Shown: one piece after another, positions 7,914 to 17,064 of the stretch
Layout: the number at the start of each line of letters is the position of its first letter
Numbering within the stretch: position 1 is the stretch's first letter
From: JAZNSB01 sp045590955
Lineage (GTDB): Bacteria > Pseudomonadota > Alphaproteobacteria > RF32 > CAG-239
Assembly: GCA_045590955.1 (NCBI GenBank)
Contig: JAZNSB010000003.1
Span: forward strand, 8,770-72,769
Direction of reading: 5' to 3'
DNA length: 64,000 nt
Position numbers and translations under genes: made by a program
The notes under the pieces: generated by a model
Told to the model about the DNA's origin: nothing
Seen by the model: the letters and a program-made list of their open reading frames with translations, nothing else
Database searches by the model: none

Positions 7914-10131
7914 GCTTTTGTTGTCCGCTGTTTGTTTTTGTTTGTTGTGTCCGCAATATGCAAACGCTCAAAGAAAGGTTGTGGCCGGAACTCGTCTTGA
8001 TGGAAGCGAATTAAATCCTCATGCGGGTGTGGAAATGACAAAAAATATTGCAGATGTTTTTTCTCCAAAGGTTTCTGATGAAAACACAGACACATTTTTT
8101 TCTGCCGATGAAATAGAGAGCGATGAACAGCTTGGAACTATTGTGGCAAAAGGCAATGTAAATTTACAAAGACAAAATGTTACTCTTGTTGCTGATAAGA
8201 TTGTTTATAACCAAAAAGAAGACGTTGTAACAGCGGTTGGAAATGTAGTGATTTTAGAGGAATCGGGAAATGTTGTTTTTTCTGATTATTCAGAATTGTC
8301 AAACAGGATGTCAGAAGCAGAAATGAGAAATCTAAAGGTCTTGTTGAAAGACAAAACCAGAATGTCGGCAAGTTCTGCAAAAAAAGACGCGGATGATAAT
8401 AAGGTTTTGGAAAATGCAACATATACACCTTGTGATACGTGTAAAAGCTCTGCTCCGTTGTGGAGTTTGAGGGCTACAGAGGTAAAACACGACGCAAAGG
8501 CTCAAGATGTTTATTATAAGCACGCTTTTTTAGACATAAAAGGTGTTCCTGTTTTCTATATGCCATTTTTCACACATCCAGACCCAACAGTAAAAAAACG
8601 TTCAGGATTTTTACCGCCGACAATTAAAACAACAAGCTATTTGGGACCGGCTTTTCAGGCCAGGTATTTCTTTGATATATCCGATAATGACAGTTTTGTT
8701 TTTTCTCCTATTATTTCAAGCAAAAAAGGAGGGGTGCTTGCAGGTAATTATACAAAATATATGTATGACGGAAACTTTGATATAACTGGGAACGTTTTAA
8801 AAGATACTGATACAAACAAATGGCGCGGAAATTTGTTTGCAACAGCAAGACAAGAGGTTAATGATTATTGGTTGGCGGATGCCAATTTAAATTATGTTTC
8901 AGACAGATCTTTTTTAAAAGACTTATCTTTACCCAAAAAGAACGACACATGGCTTACCTCCAGTGTTGCTTTGCAAGGGTTTGACGATAGAAATTATGCA
9001 AATCTTTCAGCATATTATTACTATATGCTAAGTAATAATTTGAAAGATTATGATAAGCCGTTAGTTTTACCATTTTTTGAATATGAAAATTATGGTGACC
9101 TTCAGCCTTTTGGCGCTTTTATGAAAACAAACATAAGCGCAGCTTCTGTTTTACATGAAGAAGATTCTGACGCACAAAGAATATCAATGATAAATTCTTG
9201 GATTTTACCATATACAAGCCCATATGGAGAAAAATATAAACTTTCTGCGTCTGTAAAATCTGACGTGTATTATGTTGATGATTATGTTGGAGAAGAAAAC
9301 AAAAAGTTTGAAGGAGCGGTGGCAAGAGTGTTTCCTCAGCTGGGTTTAGAGTGGCGAATGCCCTTTATTAAGGTTGGAGAAACAACCAGACATATTTTGG
9401 AACCGGTTTTGGTTGGTGTTTTGGCTCCAAATGGAGGAAACAAGGCCAACAAAATACCAAATGACGACAGTTTGGGTATGTTGTTGGATGACACAAACGT
9501 ACTAAGCTTGGATAGATTTTCCGGCTATGATAGAAACGATACGGGAAGCAGAATCAGCTATGGCTTTAACTGGAATTCTTACGGAACAAAATATGGTCAC
9601 ACCTCTGTTTTTATTGCACAAAGCTATGAGTTTAATGGGGGAGATGAGTTTAAGATAAACAATGATGTAAATTCAAGGTGGTCAGACTATGTGGGTAGGG
9701 CATATTTGGCACCAAACGATAGTTTTGCTCTGGATTATCGTTTTAGAGCAGATAAAGATGATTTAAGTATTAATTATAGTGAGCTGGGAACATTCTTTGG
9801 TCCGGATATGTTAAGGTTTTATGTTTCTTATATTTATTTGGCTCAAAACAACAATTTGTCTTTTGTTGACGGGTTGGAAAGAAACGAACTATATACATCT
9901 TTGAGTGCCAAAGTTTCAAAAGATTGGACTTTGACTTTGTTTAACAGACAAGATTTGGCAGAACAAAAATCATCTTTGGAACACGGTGGAGAGCTTATAT
10001 ATGAAGATGAATGCTTAAAACTTATAAACTATATAAAAAGAACGAACTCAACTGATCCGGAAGATGATAATGACTTTGAGTTTGGTGTGACCTTTTTCTT
10101 AAAAACGCTTGGCGGCGCCGGAGCAAAATAG
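7903..10131 (+). CDS. lptD: LPS-assembly outer membrane protein LptD
   Basis: LptD is the outer-membrane beta-barrel that inserts lipopolysaccharide into the outer leaflet. The start is the ATG at 7903 inside the end of lptF (MKNKLLLSAV), with GGAG 9 bases upstream; it gives a signal peptide ending near ANAQ (residue 23). The 742-residue product has an N-terminal OstA/LptA-like beta domain (about 65-155), a Cys pair C177/C180 in the TPCDTC motif common in alphaproteobacterial LptD, the GVPVFYMPFF signature, and a long aromatic-rich C-terminal barrel. It is 8 bases upstream of surA, whose product helps fold LptD in other bacteria. Confidence 0.93.
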   Translation: MKNKLLLSAVCFCLLCPQYANAQRKVVAGTRLDGSELNPHAGVEMTKNIADVFSPKVSDENTDTFFSADEIESDEQLGTIVAKGNVNLQRQNVTLVADKIVYNQKEDVVTAVGNVVILEESGNVVFSDYSELSNRMSEAEMRNLKVLLKDKTRMSASSAKKDADDNKVLENATYTPCDTCKSSAPLWSLRATEVKHDAKAQDVYYKHAFLDIKGVPVFYMPFFTHPDPTVKKRSGFLPPTIKTTSYLGPAFQARYFFDISDNDSFVFSPIISSKKGGVLAGNYTKYMYDGNFDITGNVLKDTDTNKWRGNLFATARQEVNDYWLADANLNYVSDRSFLKDLSLPKKNDTWLTSSVALQGFDDRNYANLSAYYYYMLSNNLKDYDKPLVLPFFEYENYGDLQPFGAFMKTNISAASVLHEEDSDAQRISMINSWILPYTSPYGEKYKLSASVKSDVYYVDDYVGEENKKFEGAVARVFPQLGLEWRMPFIKVGETTRHILEPVLVGVLAPNGGNKANKIPNDDSLGMLLDDTNVLSLDRFSGYDRNDTGSRISYGFNWNSYGTKYGHTSVFIAQSYEFNGGDEFKINNDVNSRWSDYVGRAYLAPNDSFALDYRFRADKDDLSINYSELGTFFGPDMLRFYVSYIYLAQNNNLSFVDGLERNELYTSLSAKVSKDWTLTLFNRQDLAEQKSSLEHGGELIYEDECLKLINYIKRTNSTDPEDDNDFEFGVTFFLKTLGGAGAK

Positions 10132-10139
10132 GAGGAAAA

Positions 10140-11111
10140 ATGAAAAAAACAATATTTTTAACAATGCTTTTTTGTTGTATAAGTTCAGCGGCAACAGCTC
10201 AGTTTGTGAGTCAGTTGGCGACGATTAGTCCTGTTGCGGAGGAAGGTAAAGACGGACCAATAAGCTTTTCTATTGCCGCGATTGTAAATGGAGAGATTGT
10301 GTCCTCTCAAGACATGAAAAGCAGAATTAAGTTTTTGTCTTTTGTTAGCGAAATTCCTATTAACTCCCAAACGGAGCAAATGTTAAAAAGCCAAGCTCTA
10401 CATTCTTTGGTGGACGAAAAAATAAAAAGACAAGAGGCCAAAAAACAGGGAATATCTATCCCTAAGTCAGAAATTGAAGATGCGGTGAAATTTTTTGCAG
10501 AATCTAAGAATATGAAAACAGAAGATCTGGAACAAACCATGAAAGACAAAGAGATTTCTTTGGAATACTTTAAGTCTCAGTTGGAACTAGATATGCTGTG
10601 GGCAAGAATGGTAAAGAGAAACGCAGGAGCAGAAATGGTTGTAAGACCGCAAGAGGTTGAGGAAGCTTATAAAAAAGCTTTGCAAGAAGCAAAAATAAAA
10701 AAATATATGATTTCTGAAATTTTTATTAGCAAAGAAAAGGCACAGGATTTAGATCAGTTGGTTAAAAACGTTAGAGGTGATAATCGTTTTGCCCTTTATG
10801 CAATGCAATTTTCTGAGGCACCAAGCGTGGTAAACGGTGGAAATATAGGTTGGGTAAAAAGCGGACAGCTGGATACAAAAATAGATGACGCATTAAAAAA
10901 CATGAAAGATGGCGATATTTCTGATCCAATAAAGGTTGAAAATGGTTTTTACATTATCAAGCTGGAAAAAACTTACGATCCAAATAAAACCAAGGCCGTT
11001 CCCGACAAAACAGAGGTTGAAAGAATGTTGCAAAACGCAAAAACAGAGGCGTTTGCCCAAAAGTTTTTGCAAAAAATAAGACAACAAGCTGTAGTTGAGA
11101 TTAGAAACTAA
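10140..11111 (+). CDS. surA: SurA-like periplasmic peptidyl-prolyl isomerase/chaperone
   Basis: The product is a periplasmic chaperone with parvulin-type isomerase activity for outer-membrane proteins. The ATG at 10140 follows AGGAGG. The 323 residues start with a signal peptide (MKKTIFLTMLFCC, cleavage near ATAQ). A SurA-N-like region with AAIVNGEIVSSQD follows, then one parvulin domain at about 180-280 containing GGNIGWVKSGQL and the DPIKVENGFYIIKLE end. E. coli SurA has two parvulin domains; this has one, as is common in alphaproteobacteria. Its position right after lptD fits. The pdxA gene that often follows is absent; rsmA comes next. Confidence 0.88.
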   Translation: MKKTIFLTMLFCCISSAATAQFVSQLATISPVAEEGKDGPISFSIAAIVNGEIVSSQDMKSRIKFLSFVSEIPINSQTEQMLKSQALHSLVDEKIKRQEAKKQGISIPKSEIEDAVKFFAESKNMKTEDLEQTMKDKEISLEYFKSQLELDMLWARMVKRNAGAEMVVRPQEVEEAYKKALQEAKIKKYMISEIFISKEKAQDLDQLVKNVRGDNRFALYAMQFSEAPSVVNGGNIGWVKSGQLDTKIDDALKNMKDGDISDPIKVENGFYIIKLEKTYDPNKTKAVPDKTEVERMLQNAKTEAFAQKFLQKIRQQAVVEIRN

Positions 11112-11112
11112 G

Positions 11113-11952
11113 ATGTTTGAAAATTTTGAAACATTACACGAAACTGTAAATCGCCACAATCTCTGGGCAGAAAAGTCTCTGGGTCAGAATTTTTTATTAG
11201 ATAAAAACGTTTTAGATAAAATTATCAATACGTCTTTACAAAAGCAAGGAAGACAAAGTTTTGATGGTTGTAACGTCTTTGAAATAGGCTGTGGTCCGGG
11301 TGGTTTGACACGGGCAATTTTAGAAAAAAAACCAGCATCGCTTACCATAATAGAAATGGATGAGCGTTGTGTTAACATTGCCCAAGAACTTAAAGAGTTT
11401 AGCGGAATTTCAATGGACATCATCCACGGAGATGCTATGAAAACAAAGGTGGAAGTGTCGGACAAGCCCCATAAACACATAGTAAGCAATCTGCCTTATA
11501 ATATATCCGTTGCGTTGTTGACCGGTTGGTTAAAAAATATGTCTTCTTTTGAAAGCTTAACGCTGATGTTTCAAAAAGAGGTTGCAGACAGAATTGTTGC
11601 AAAGCCAAATTCAAAAACATATGGAAAACTTTCTGTTTTGACACAATTAATAGCAGAGGTTGAAATTTTGTTTGACTTAAATCCAAAGTGTTTTGTTCCT
11701 GCGCCAAAAGTTTGGTCTTCTGTCTTGCTGTTCAGACCAAAAAATGACATGATTTTTGGGGAAGATGTTGCAAGGTTAGAACAATTAACTACAGCGGCTT
11801 TCGGACAGAGAAGAAAGATGATTAGGCAAAGTCTAAAAGCATATAAAAATTTGCAAGAGGTTTGCGAAAAAACGGGTGTTTTACCAACACATAGGCCTGA
11901 ACAAATATCTCCGGAACAGTTTTTACAGATGTCAAGACTTCTGTTTTTTTAA
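11113..11952 (+). CDS. rsmA: 16S rRNA (adenine1518/1519-N6)-dimethyltransferase
   Basis: RsmA (KsgA) dimethylates two adjacent adenines in the 3' terminal hairpin of 16S rRNA during small-subunit maturation. The chosen ATG at 11113 lies 1 base after the surA stop; a TTG at 11095 would extend it by 6 residues. The 279 residues include KSLGQNFLLD near the N-terminus, the SAM motif EIGCGPGGLT, and the NLPYNIS catalytic motif. The C-terminal helical domain carries AFGQRRKMIRQSL. Its 3' end overlaps the convergent xerD by 21 bases. Confidence 0.94.
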   Translation: MFENFETLHETVNRHNLWAEKSLGQNFLLDKNVLDKIINTSLQKQGRQSFDGCNVFEIGCGPGGLTRAILEKKPASLTIIEMDERCVNIAQELKEFSGISMDIIHGDAMKTKVEVSDKPHKHIVSNLPYNISVALLTGWLKNMSSFESLTLMFQKEVADRIVAKPNSKTYGKLSVLTQLIAEVEILFDLNPKCFVPAPKVWSSVLLFRPKNDMIFGEDVARLEQLTTAAFGQRRKMIRQSLKAYKNLQEVCEKTGVLPTHRPEQISPEQFLQMSRLLFF

Positions 11953-12825
11953 AGCTAAGGGGTGTTTGTTTTTTACCTCATTAATTAACTCTTCTGATAA
12001 AATATGGGTGTATATTTCAGTGGTTGCAATATTTTCGTGGCCAAGCAATGTTTGAACAACCCTAAGGTCTGCATTATTGTTGAGCATGTGAGTTGCAAAA
12101 CTGTGGCGAAGGCTGTGAGGAGAAATTCTTGAGGGGCTGATACCAGCGTCTATGGCAAGTTTTGAAAGATTTTTAAAGAAACCATCTCGGGTAATGTGTC
12201 CGCTTTTGGATGTGGGGGAAGGAAATAGCCATGGAGATTTTTTGTTTGTACCGGCAAAATCAAGACGTTTTGTCAGGTATTTTTGTATATCGGAGATAAT
12301 TTTATTTGAAATAGGAACAACCCTTTCTTTTGCGCCCTTTCCATTAATACGAAGTGTTTTTTTATTAAGATTAAGGTTTTCTGTTTTTATAGAAACAAGT
12401 TCCGAAACCCTTAAACCGCAAACGTACATGAGTTTACACATTGCAATAGTGCGTTGGTGGTGAGGGTTTTTTGCAACCACACCAATTAAATTTTTTGCTT
12501 CTGTTTTTGAAAGAAAACGAGGAAGCTTCTTTTCTTCTTTTGGGCGAATCAGATTGGCACAAGGGTTATTTGATATAATTTTTTCTGATATTAAAAATTT
12601 ACAAAAAGAGTTTATGCTTGTGATTTTGCGATTTATGGTTTTTGAGGACATTCCTTTGTTTGAAAGGTGTAAAAAAAAGTTTTCAACATTTTCTGAAGAA
12701 AACTTACCGTCTTTTATAAAATCAAAAAACTGTTGTAAATCAACAGAATAAGCAGAAATTGTGTTTGGCAAAACACCTTTTTCTGCCAAAAGAGTATCTA
12801 AAAAATCAGAAACAAAACCCCTCAT
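11932..12825 (-). CDS. xerD: Site-specific tyrosine recombinase XerD
   Basis: XerD acts with XerC at dif to resolve chromosome dimers, under FtsK control. The 297-residue product has an N-terminal SAM-like DNA-binding domain (1-95) and the catalytic domain with the full set R139, K164, H237, R240, H263 and Y272. It could in principle be XerC. XerD is preferred because its position next to and divergent from aroK is the usual alphaproteobacterial arrangement. It lies 4 bases after a 45-codon gene on the same strand and has no Shine-Dalgarno of its own, so it is probably coupled to that gene. Confidence 0.85.
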   Translation of the reverse strand: MRGFVSDFLDTLLAEKGVLPNTISAYSVDLQQFFDFIKDGKFSSENVENFFLHLSNKGMSSKTINRKITSINSFCKFLISEKIISNNPCANLIRPKEEKKLPRFLSKTEAKNLIGVVAKNPHHQRTIAMCKLMYVCGLRVSELVSIKTENLNLNKKTLRINGKGAKERVVPISNKIISDIQKYLTKRLDFAGTNKKSPWLFPSPTSKSGHITRDGFFKNLSKLAIDAGISPSRISPHSLRHSFATHMLNNNADLRVVQTLLGHENIATTEIYTHILSEELINEVKNKHPLALKKQKS

Positions 12826-12829
12826 CTTG

Positions 12830-12967
12830 TTATTTTATGTTTACATTTATGTTTTGTTCAACCGTTTGTGTTTTTACCGGCATTTCTATAATCATTAATG
12901 CAATAAGGGCCAAAATTGACATTCCAATTACGGCAAAAAGGACAACCGGGTTTTTCTTTTGTCTCAT
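12830..12967 (-). CDS. Small single-helix membrane protein between xerD and aroK
   Basis: A 45-codon reading frame starts at an ATG at 12967, with GAGG 6 bases upstream, and stops 4 bases before xerD. The product begins MRQKKNPVV, has one hydrophobic helix at about residues 7-27, and ends in a polar tail (VEQNINVNIK). A short positively charged N-terminus before the helix suggests the tail faces the periplasm. I do not know its function. Its reality rests on the good ribosome-binding site, the tight spacing with xerD and the membrane-protein pattern. Confidence 0.65.
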   Translation of the reverse strand: MRQKKNPVVLFAVIGMSILALIALMIIEMPVKTQTVEQNINVNIK

Positions 12968-12987
12968 ATAAACCTCTCAAAAAACAA

Positions 12988-13015
12988 TTGATAAAATTTA
13001 TTTTCTTTATATTAT
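12988..13015 (+). promoter_or_regulatory. Candidate promoter for aroK
   Basis: TTGATA (12988-12993) and TATTAT (13010-13015) are separated by 16 bases, 35 bases upstream of the aroK start. A second TATAAT lies at 13019-13024 without a matching -35. Confidence 0.5.
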
Positions 13016-13049
13016 GCCTATAATAGTAATGTGTAAAGATTTATAAAAA

Positions 13050-13586
13050 ATGAAAGAAATAAAAAAAATAATTTTATTAGTCGGTCTTATGGGAGCCGGT
13101 AAAACGAGCGTGGGAAAGCGCTTGGCAAAAAAGCTGAATCTTCCCTTTGTTGATGGAGACAGGGAGGTGGAAAAAGCTGCGGGTTTGTCACTAATTGACA
13201 TATTAAAGTGTTTTGGACAAGAAGAGTATAGAGCCGGAGAAACCAGGGTAATGAAAAGACTTTTATCAGGTAAGCCGTGTGTGTTGGCTTCCGGAGGTGG
13301 CTCTTTTGTGGCAGAAGAAACCAGAAAAATGGCAAAAGAAAACGCAATAACCGTGTGGTTAAAGGCAGATGCAGATGTTTTGTATAGCAGAACAGCCGGG
13401 AGAAAACACAGGCCCTTTATTGAGGGGAATGACGAACATTTAAAAAGCAAATTAGAAAAATATATAAGTGAAGAATATCCTTATTATGAAAAGGCAGATA
13501 TTGTTGTTCAAACAAAGCAAGAATTTGTTGGCAACACTGTAAAAAGAGTGCTGGCGGCAGTTAATGCTTTTGTTGAAAAAAACTAG
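13050..13586 (+). CDS. aroK: Shikimate kinase
   Basis: AroK phosphorylates shikimate at the 3-hydroxyl with ATP in aromatic amino acid synthesis. The 178 residues show a Walker A loop (GLMGAGKTSVGK, about 12-23), the shikimate-binding DGDREVE motif, the FR-like EEYRAGE segment, ASGGGSFV, and the lid with RTAGRKHRPF. The ATG at 13050 has only a weak ribosome-binding site. aroB, which usually follows aroK, is missing: the next gene is a glycogen/starch synthase on the opposite strand whose end overlaps aroK by 4 bases. Confidence 0.93.
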   Translation: MKEIKKIILLVGLMGAGKTSVGKRLAKKLNLPFVDGDREVEKAAGLSLIDILKCFGQEEYRAGETRVMKRLLSGKPCVLASGGGSFVAEETRKMAKENAITVWLKADADVLYSRTAGRKHRPFIEGNDEHLKSKLEKYISEEYPYYEKADIVVQTKQEFVGNTVKRVLAAVNAFVEKN

Positions 13587-15619
13587 ATGTGTCCGTTTTT
13601 GAGCAGATTGTAGTATTTGAATAAAGACCCCGTTTGAGCAACAGACCAACCAAAATCTTTTTGCATAGCAGCTTTGGTCATGGCTTTTAGAGTTTTAGGT
13701 TCTTTGTAGAAGGTGTTAAGGGCTTTTTCAAGGGTTTCGGCATAAGCTCTTTCGTTGGTTTTTAGTCTTTTTGCGGTAATGTTATTTCCGTATACATGTC
13801 TCTTTTCGCCAAAAAACACTTCTGTTCTAAATCCGTTTATGCCGTCATCAATGGTATCAACAAGACCCCCGGTAGATGTTGCTATAGGAACAGCACCTTT
13901 TGCCATGGCTTCCATTTGAGTTAAGCCACATGGCTCAAAATGTGACGGCATTAAATAAAAATCCGAAGCCAACTGAATTGCATAGGCAAATTCATCTTTA
14001 TATCCTCTGAACACAAAAATTCTTTTGGCTGCTTTTGGGTTTTTCTCTGCAAGACGGTCTTTTAGTTTTGTGAGCATGGTAAAGTTTGTATCATCTCCGG
14101 CACCACCCATTATAAAGAAAGGCGGTTCTTTATAGTCTGAATTTTCCAGCAAATTTAATATAGATTGGCAAGCAATGTCATATCCTTTTTGTTCCACCAA
14201 ACGACTGGTGGCGCAGAAAACAGGAATGTTGTCAGAATCATTTATTGCTGATTTATCGGCTTCAAATTTGTATGTTTCAATTAGTGGAATTTTTTTATTT
14301 TTATATTCCTTATCGGAGGCAAGCTTTGATAAAAGTTTTAAAAATTCTTTTTTATTGTGATTTTTAATATCTATACTGTTTTCATCAAAAACTTTGAAGT
14401 TTGTGTCTTCAAAGAATGAGTTTATTTTTTCAATTTTTTGTGCATTTGGAGATATTAGAGCCTTTTCATAACCGTTTACAATGCCAAAAAAGTTTCTGTG
14501 GTCTTTTCTTATTTTTAAGATGTCTCTAAAATCAAAACCAAAAGCCAGATCTTTTGAAACTTCGTCCATATAATTTTTTGATACAGTAACAACCTTATCA
14601 GCTAACATCAGATTACATCCTGCCTGATTATAACAATCGTGAATAATCAGACAGTTGGTTGCTCTTGGGTTTGAGTTTTTAATAGCTTTTGCGTTTTTAT
14701 AAACCATTGAGGCGGTATCTTCATATAGCGAATTTAAAAGTTTTGATGTGTTTTCATAGTCCCATCCTTGATATCCCAGGTGATGAACAATGTGAATTAT
14801 CGGAATTTGAGATAGTTCTTGTGCCAAAGAAAGCTCCATTTTTCCAATTTCTGATTGAGCGAATCCAAAATATTTTAATAAACCGCTCAAGGCTCCTGCG
14901 TGCCAGTCATTGGCAATGAGAGATGTTGGTTTTTGTAAAGAACACCTGTGGTCGCAAATTTGTTTAAGCAATACAAAAACAGCCTTTGATAAAAAAGCAA
15001 AACGTTCAACCTCGTTTATGTTAAATTCGTTACAAACATAACATCCGTCTTGTGCAGGACTGTTGTTTGCCGAAGGGTTTATGCTGAAAAATCTGTCACA
15101 TTTCAGGAAAATATATTCTGTGTGTTCAAATGTGCCGGAATAAACATCTACAGTATGTTTTACCAGGGTGTTTTTTTCTCCGTAAAAGGGAACCTGAAGG
15201 GTGCAAACCTTAGAAACATCTATGTTTTTTTGTTCTGCACCTGTATATGTTTTGCCGTCAAAAGATGTTTTTTTCTTTCCTGTATTGCCAAGGTACATTG
15301 GGGTAACAACAACCGCTTTTTCTTGGTTTTGGTTGAAAAGAATGTTAAAATTTTCAGGAAGCTCTGATGCAATCATGCCCAAGCCGCCCCATTTCATGAA
15401 AGTGGCGGTTTCTGCCGTAATCATCCAAACGTTTAGTTTTTCAACATTTGTCCAGGGCTCTTTCCCTAAACACTGTTTTTTTGACAAGTTTTGCAGATAT
15501 TGAAGTGTTCTGTTGTTTGTGGTCGGGTATTTTTGGTAAACCTTTTTCTTGTTGAAGTTTTTGTACAGAAACCCTGTTAGTTGAGAATCGATGGGTTGGG
15601 CGGTTTCTTTTTTTGTCAT
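13583..15619 (-). CDS. glgA: Large GT5-family glycogen/starch synthase
   Basis: The product is a glycosyltransferase that elongates alpha-1,4-glucan from ADP- or UDP-glucose. The 678 residues have the GT5 N-terminal signature KWGGLGMIASELPE (residues 76-89, equivalent to the KxGGL substrate loop), NDWHAGALSGLLKYF, and the GT-B C-terminal half with ATSRLVEQKGYD and the nucleotide-sugar motif HFEPCGLTQMEAM followed by TSTGGLVDTIDDG. It is about 200 residues longer than E. coli GlgA, with a roughly 60-residue N-terminal extension and insertions in the first half. No glgB, glgC or glgP is nearby. Substrate and primer are not deducible. Stand-alone position; it faces aroK. Confidence 0.82.
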   Translation of the reverse strand: MTKKETAQPIDSQLTGFLYKNFNKKKVYQKYPTTNNRTLQYLQNLSKKQCLGKEPWTNVEKLNVWMITAETATFMKWGGLGMIASELPENFNILFNQNQEKAVVVTPMYLGNTGKKKTSFDGKTYTGAEQKNIDVSKVCTLQVPFYGEKNTLVKHTVDVYSGTFEHTEYIFLKCDRFFSINPSANNSPAQDGCYVCNEFNINEVERFAFLSKAVFVLLKQICDHRCSLQKPTSLIANDWHAGALSGLLKYFGFAQSEIGKMELSLAQELSQIPIIHIVHHLGYQGWDYENTSKLLNSLYEDTASMVYKNAKAIKNSNPRATNCLIIHDCYNQAGCNLMLADKVVTVSKNYMDEVSKDLAFGFDFRDILKIRKDHRNFFGIVNGYEKALISPNAQKIEKINSFFEDTNFKVFDENSIDIKNHNKKEFLKLLSKLASDKEYKNKKIPLIETYKFEADKSAINDSDNIPVFCATSRLVEQKGYDIACQSILNLLENSDYKEPPFFIMGGAGDDTNFTMLTKLKDRLAEKNPKAAKRIFVFRGYKDEFAYAIQLASDFYLMPSHFEPCGLTQMEAMAKGAVPIATSTGGLVDTIDDGINGFRTEVFFGEKRHVYGNNITAKRLKTNERAYAETLEKALNTFYKEPKTLKAMTKAAMQKDFGWSVAQTGSLFKYYNLLKNGHI

Positions 15620-15669
15620 AGCGTTCCTTTTACCAAAAATTACTTAAGCATATTGTTGTGATGTTACTC

Positions 15670-15697
15670 TTGACTTGTAAAAAATTAGTTACTAAAT
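15670..15697 (+). promoter_or_regulatory. Possible heat-shock-type promoter of grpE
   Basis: CTTG (15669-15672) followed after 18 bases by ACTAAAT (15691-15697) resembles the alphaproteobacterial RpoH layout CTTG-N17/18-CYTATnT at 4 of 6 fixed -10 positions. The spacing matches the groES and htpG candidates. The same bases also read as a sigma-70-like TTGACT-N16-TAAATT. Confidence 0.35.
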
Positions 15698-15748
15698 TTC
15701 AATTATTATAAAAATATACAAAAGCAAGCAAATTTTAAAGAGGAAAAA

Positions 15749-16285
15749 ATGAAAAAAGATAAAAAAATTGCTCAAGATGATGAAAATAAAACAGAAGAAG
15801 AGGTTTTGGATTTAAAAACTGATGAAGAAAAACAAAATCAGGAAGAAAAAAACGAAGACTTTAAAGACAATTATCTCAGAGCATTGGCCGAACTGGAAAA
15901 TACAAAAAAACGCTGTGCGACCGAAATTGAAAAAAACTCTAAATACGCAATAGCTTCATTTGCAAAAGATTTGCTTGTGGTGGCCGACAACCTAAACAGA
16001 GCTATAAGCGCCGTTAAGCCGGAAGAAGAGCAAAATTGTGCAGCTGTTTTGGAAGGAGTAAAGCTTACAGAACATGAGCTTTCAAAGGTGTTCAAAAAAC
16101 ATGGAGTGGAAAAAATGGATATATTAAATACCGTTTTTGATCCAAACTTTCACCAGGTGGTTCAAGAGATTCCAGATGAAACAAAACCTGCAGGAACGGT
16201 GATTGCGGAAATTCAGACAGGATACACGATAAACGACAGAATTTTGCGTGAAGCAATGGTTGTTGTAACAAAGAACAAAGCTTAA
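15749..16285 (+). CDS. grpE: Nucleotide exchange factor GrpE
   Basis: GrpE releases ADP from DnaK in the Hsp70 cycle. The 178 residues start with a highly charged coiled-coil region (about 1-60) containing NYLRALAELENTKKR, the typical GrpE helix. The C-terminal beta domain follows, with the pattern FDPNFHQVVQ and GYTINDRILREAMVVV. GAGGAAAAA precedes the ATG. dnaK and dnaJ are not nearby, and hrcA, often upstream in alphaproteobacteria, is not present. Upstream is a 129-bp region with a candidate heat-shock promoter. Confidence 0.94.
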   Translation: MKKDKKIAQDDENKTEEEVLDLKTDEEKQNQEEKNEDFKDNYLRALAELENTKKRCATEIEKNSKYAIASFAKDLLVVADNLNRAISAVKPEEEQNCAAVLEGVKLTEHELSKVFKKHGVEKMDILNTVFDPNFHQVVQEIPDETKPAGTVIAEIQTGYTINDRILREAMVVVTKNKA

Positions 16286-16352
16286 AAAATCTTTGATTTG
16301 ATATTTTTTTTGATTTACACTTATAACAAGTTTAAATTTTAAGAGGGTTGTT

Positions 16353-17063
16353 ATGAGAGAATCAAAAAGAAAAAACGATCAACTGAGAAATGTTGAAATA
16401 ATTCCTGACTTTAATCCTTACGCAGAGGGTTCTTGCCTGATTAAGTGTGGAAACACCCACGTTGTTTGCACAGCTTCGGTTGACGATAAACTTCCGTCTT
16501 GGTTGAAGGGACAAAATCGCGGTTGGATTACTGCAGAATATGCGATGTTGCCAAGAGCCAACAGAACAAGAGTACCAAGAGAAAACTCAAAACCTTCTGG
16601 AAGAACCCAAGAAATACAACGTTTGATAGGGCGTTCTTTGCGTGCGGTAGTGGACTTGGAAAAACTGAAAAATTTTTCAATTTGTATTGATTGCGATGTG
16701 TTGCAGGCAGATGGAGGAACAAGAACGGCGTCTATTACCGGTGCGTTTGTTGCTCTATCTTTGGCAATTAGAAAAATGTTGGCAGAAAGAAAAATTTCTT
16801 CAAATCCCATTAGAGAATATGTGGCAGCTGTTTCTTGTGCTGTTTTTAACGGAGAGGCTATTTTGGATGTGGATTATGGAGAAGATTCAAACTCTCAGGC
16901 AGATATGAATTTTGTGTTATCAGAATCTGGCAAAATTATAGAAATACAAGGAACTGCAGAACAAAAACCTTTTTCTGAAGAAGAGTTTTCCGAGTTGTTT
17001 GCCTTGGCTAAAAAGGGAATTTCTGAATTAATGGAAAAACAAAAACAAGCTTTGGGTTTTTAG
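16353..17063 (+). CDS. rph: Ribonuclease PH
   Basis: RNase PH trims tRNA 3' ends by phosphorolysis. The 236 residues match the family length and show the RGWITAEYAMLPRA core, RTQEIQRLIGRSLR, and the active-site segment IDCDVLQADGGTRTASITGA. The conserved DLDYxED motif is present as LDVDYGEDS. It starts at an ATG at 16353 behind AAGAGGG and lies one base before rdgB. The rph-rdgB pair is a common alphaproteobacterial arrangement. Confidence 0.95.
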   Translation: MRESKRKNDQLRNVEIIPDFNPYAEGSCLIKCGNTHVVCTASVDDKLPSWLKGQNRGWITAEYAMLPRANRTRVPRENSKPSGRTQEIQRLIGRSLRAVVDLEKLKNFSICIDCDVLQADGGTRTASITGAFVALSLAIRKMLAERKISSNPIREYVAAVSCAVFNGEAILDVDYGEDSNSQADMNFVLSESGKIIEIQGTAEQKPFSEEEFSELFALAKKGISELMEKQKQALGF

Positions 17064-17064
17064 T

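Noticed and set aside
11932..12825. Tyrosine recombinase as part of an integron or prophage
   Set aside because: Length, full Xer motif set and the position next to aroK fit housekeeping XerD; no phage genes are nearby.
13007..13450. 147-codon minus-strand frame across aroK
   Set aside because: Antisense to a confident shikimate kinase gene, with no ribosome-binding site or recognisable motif.
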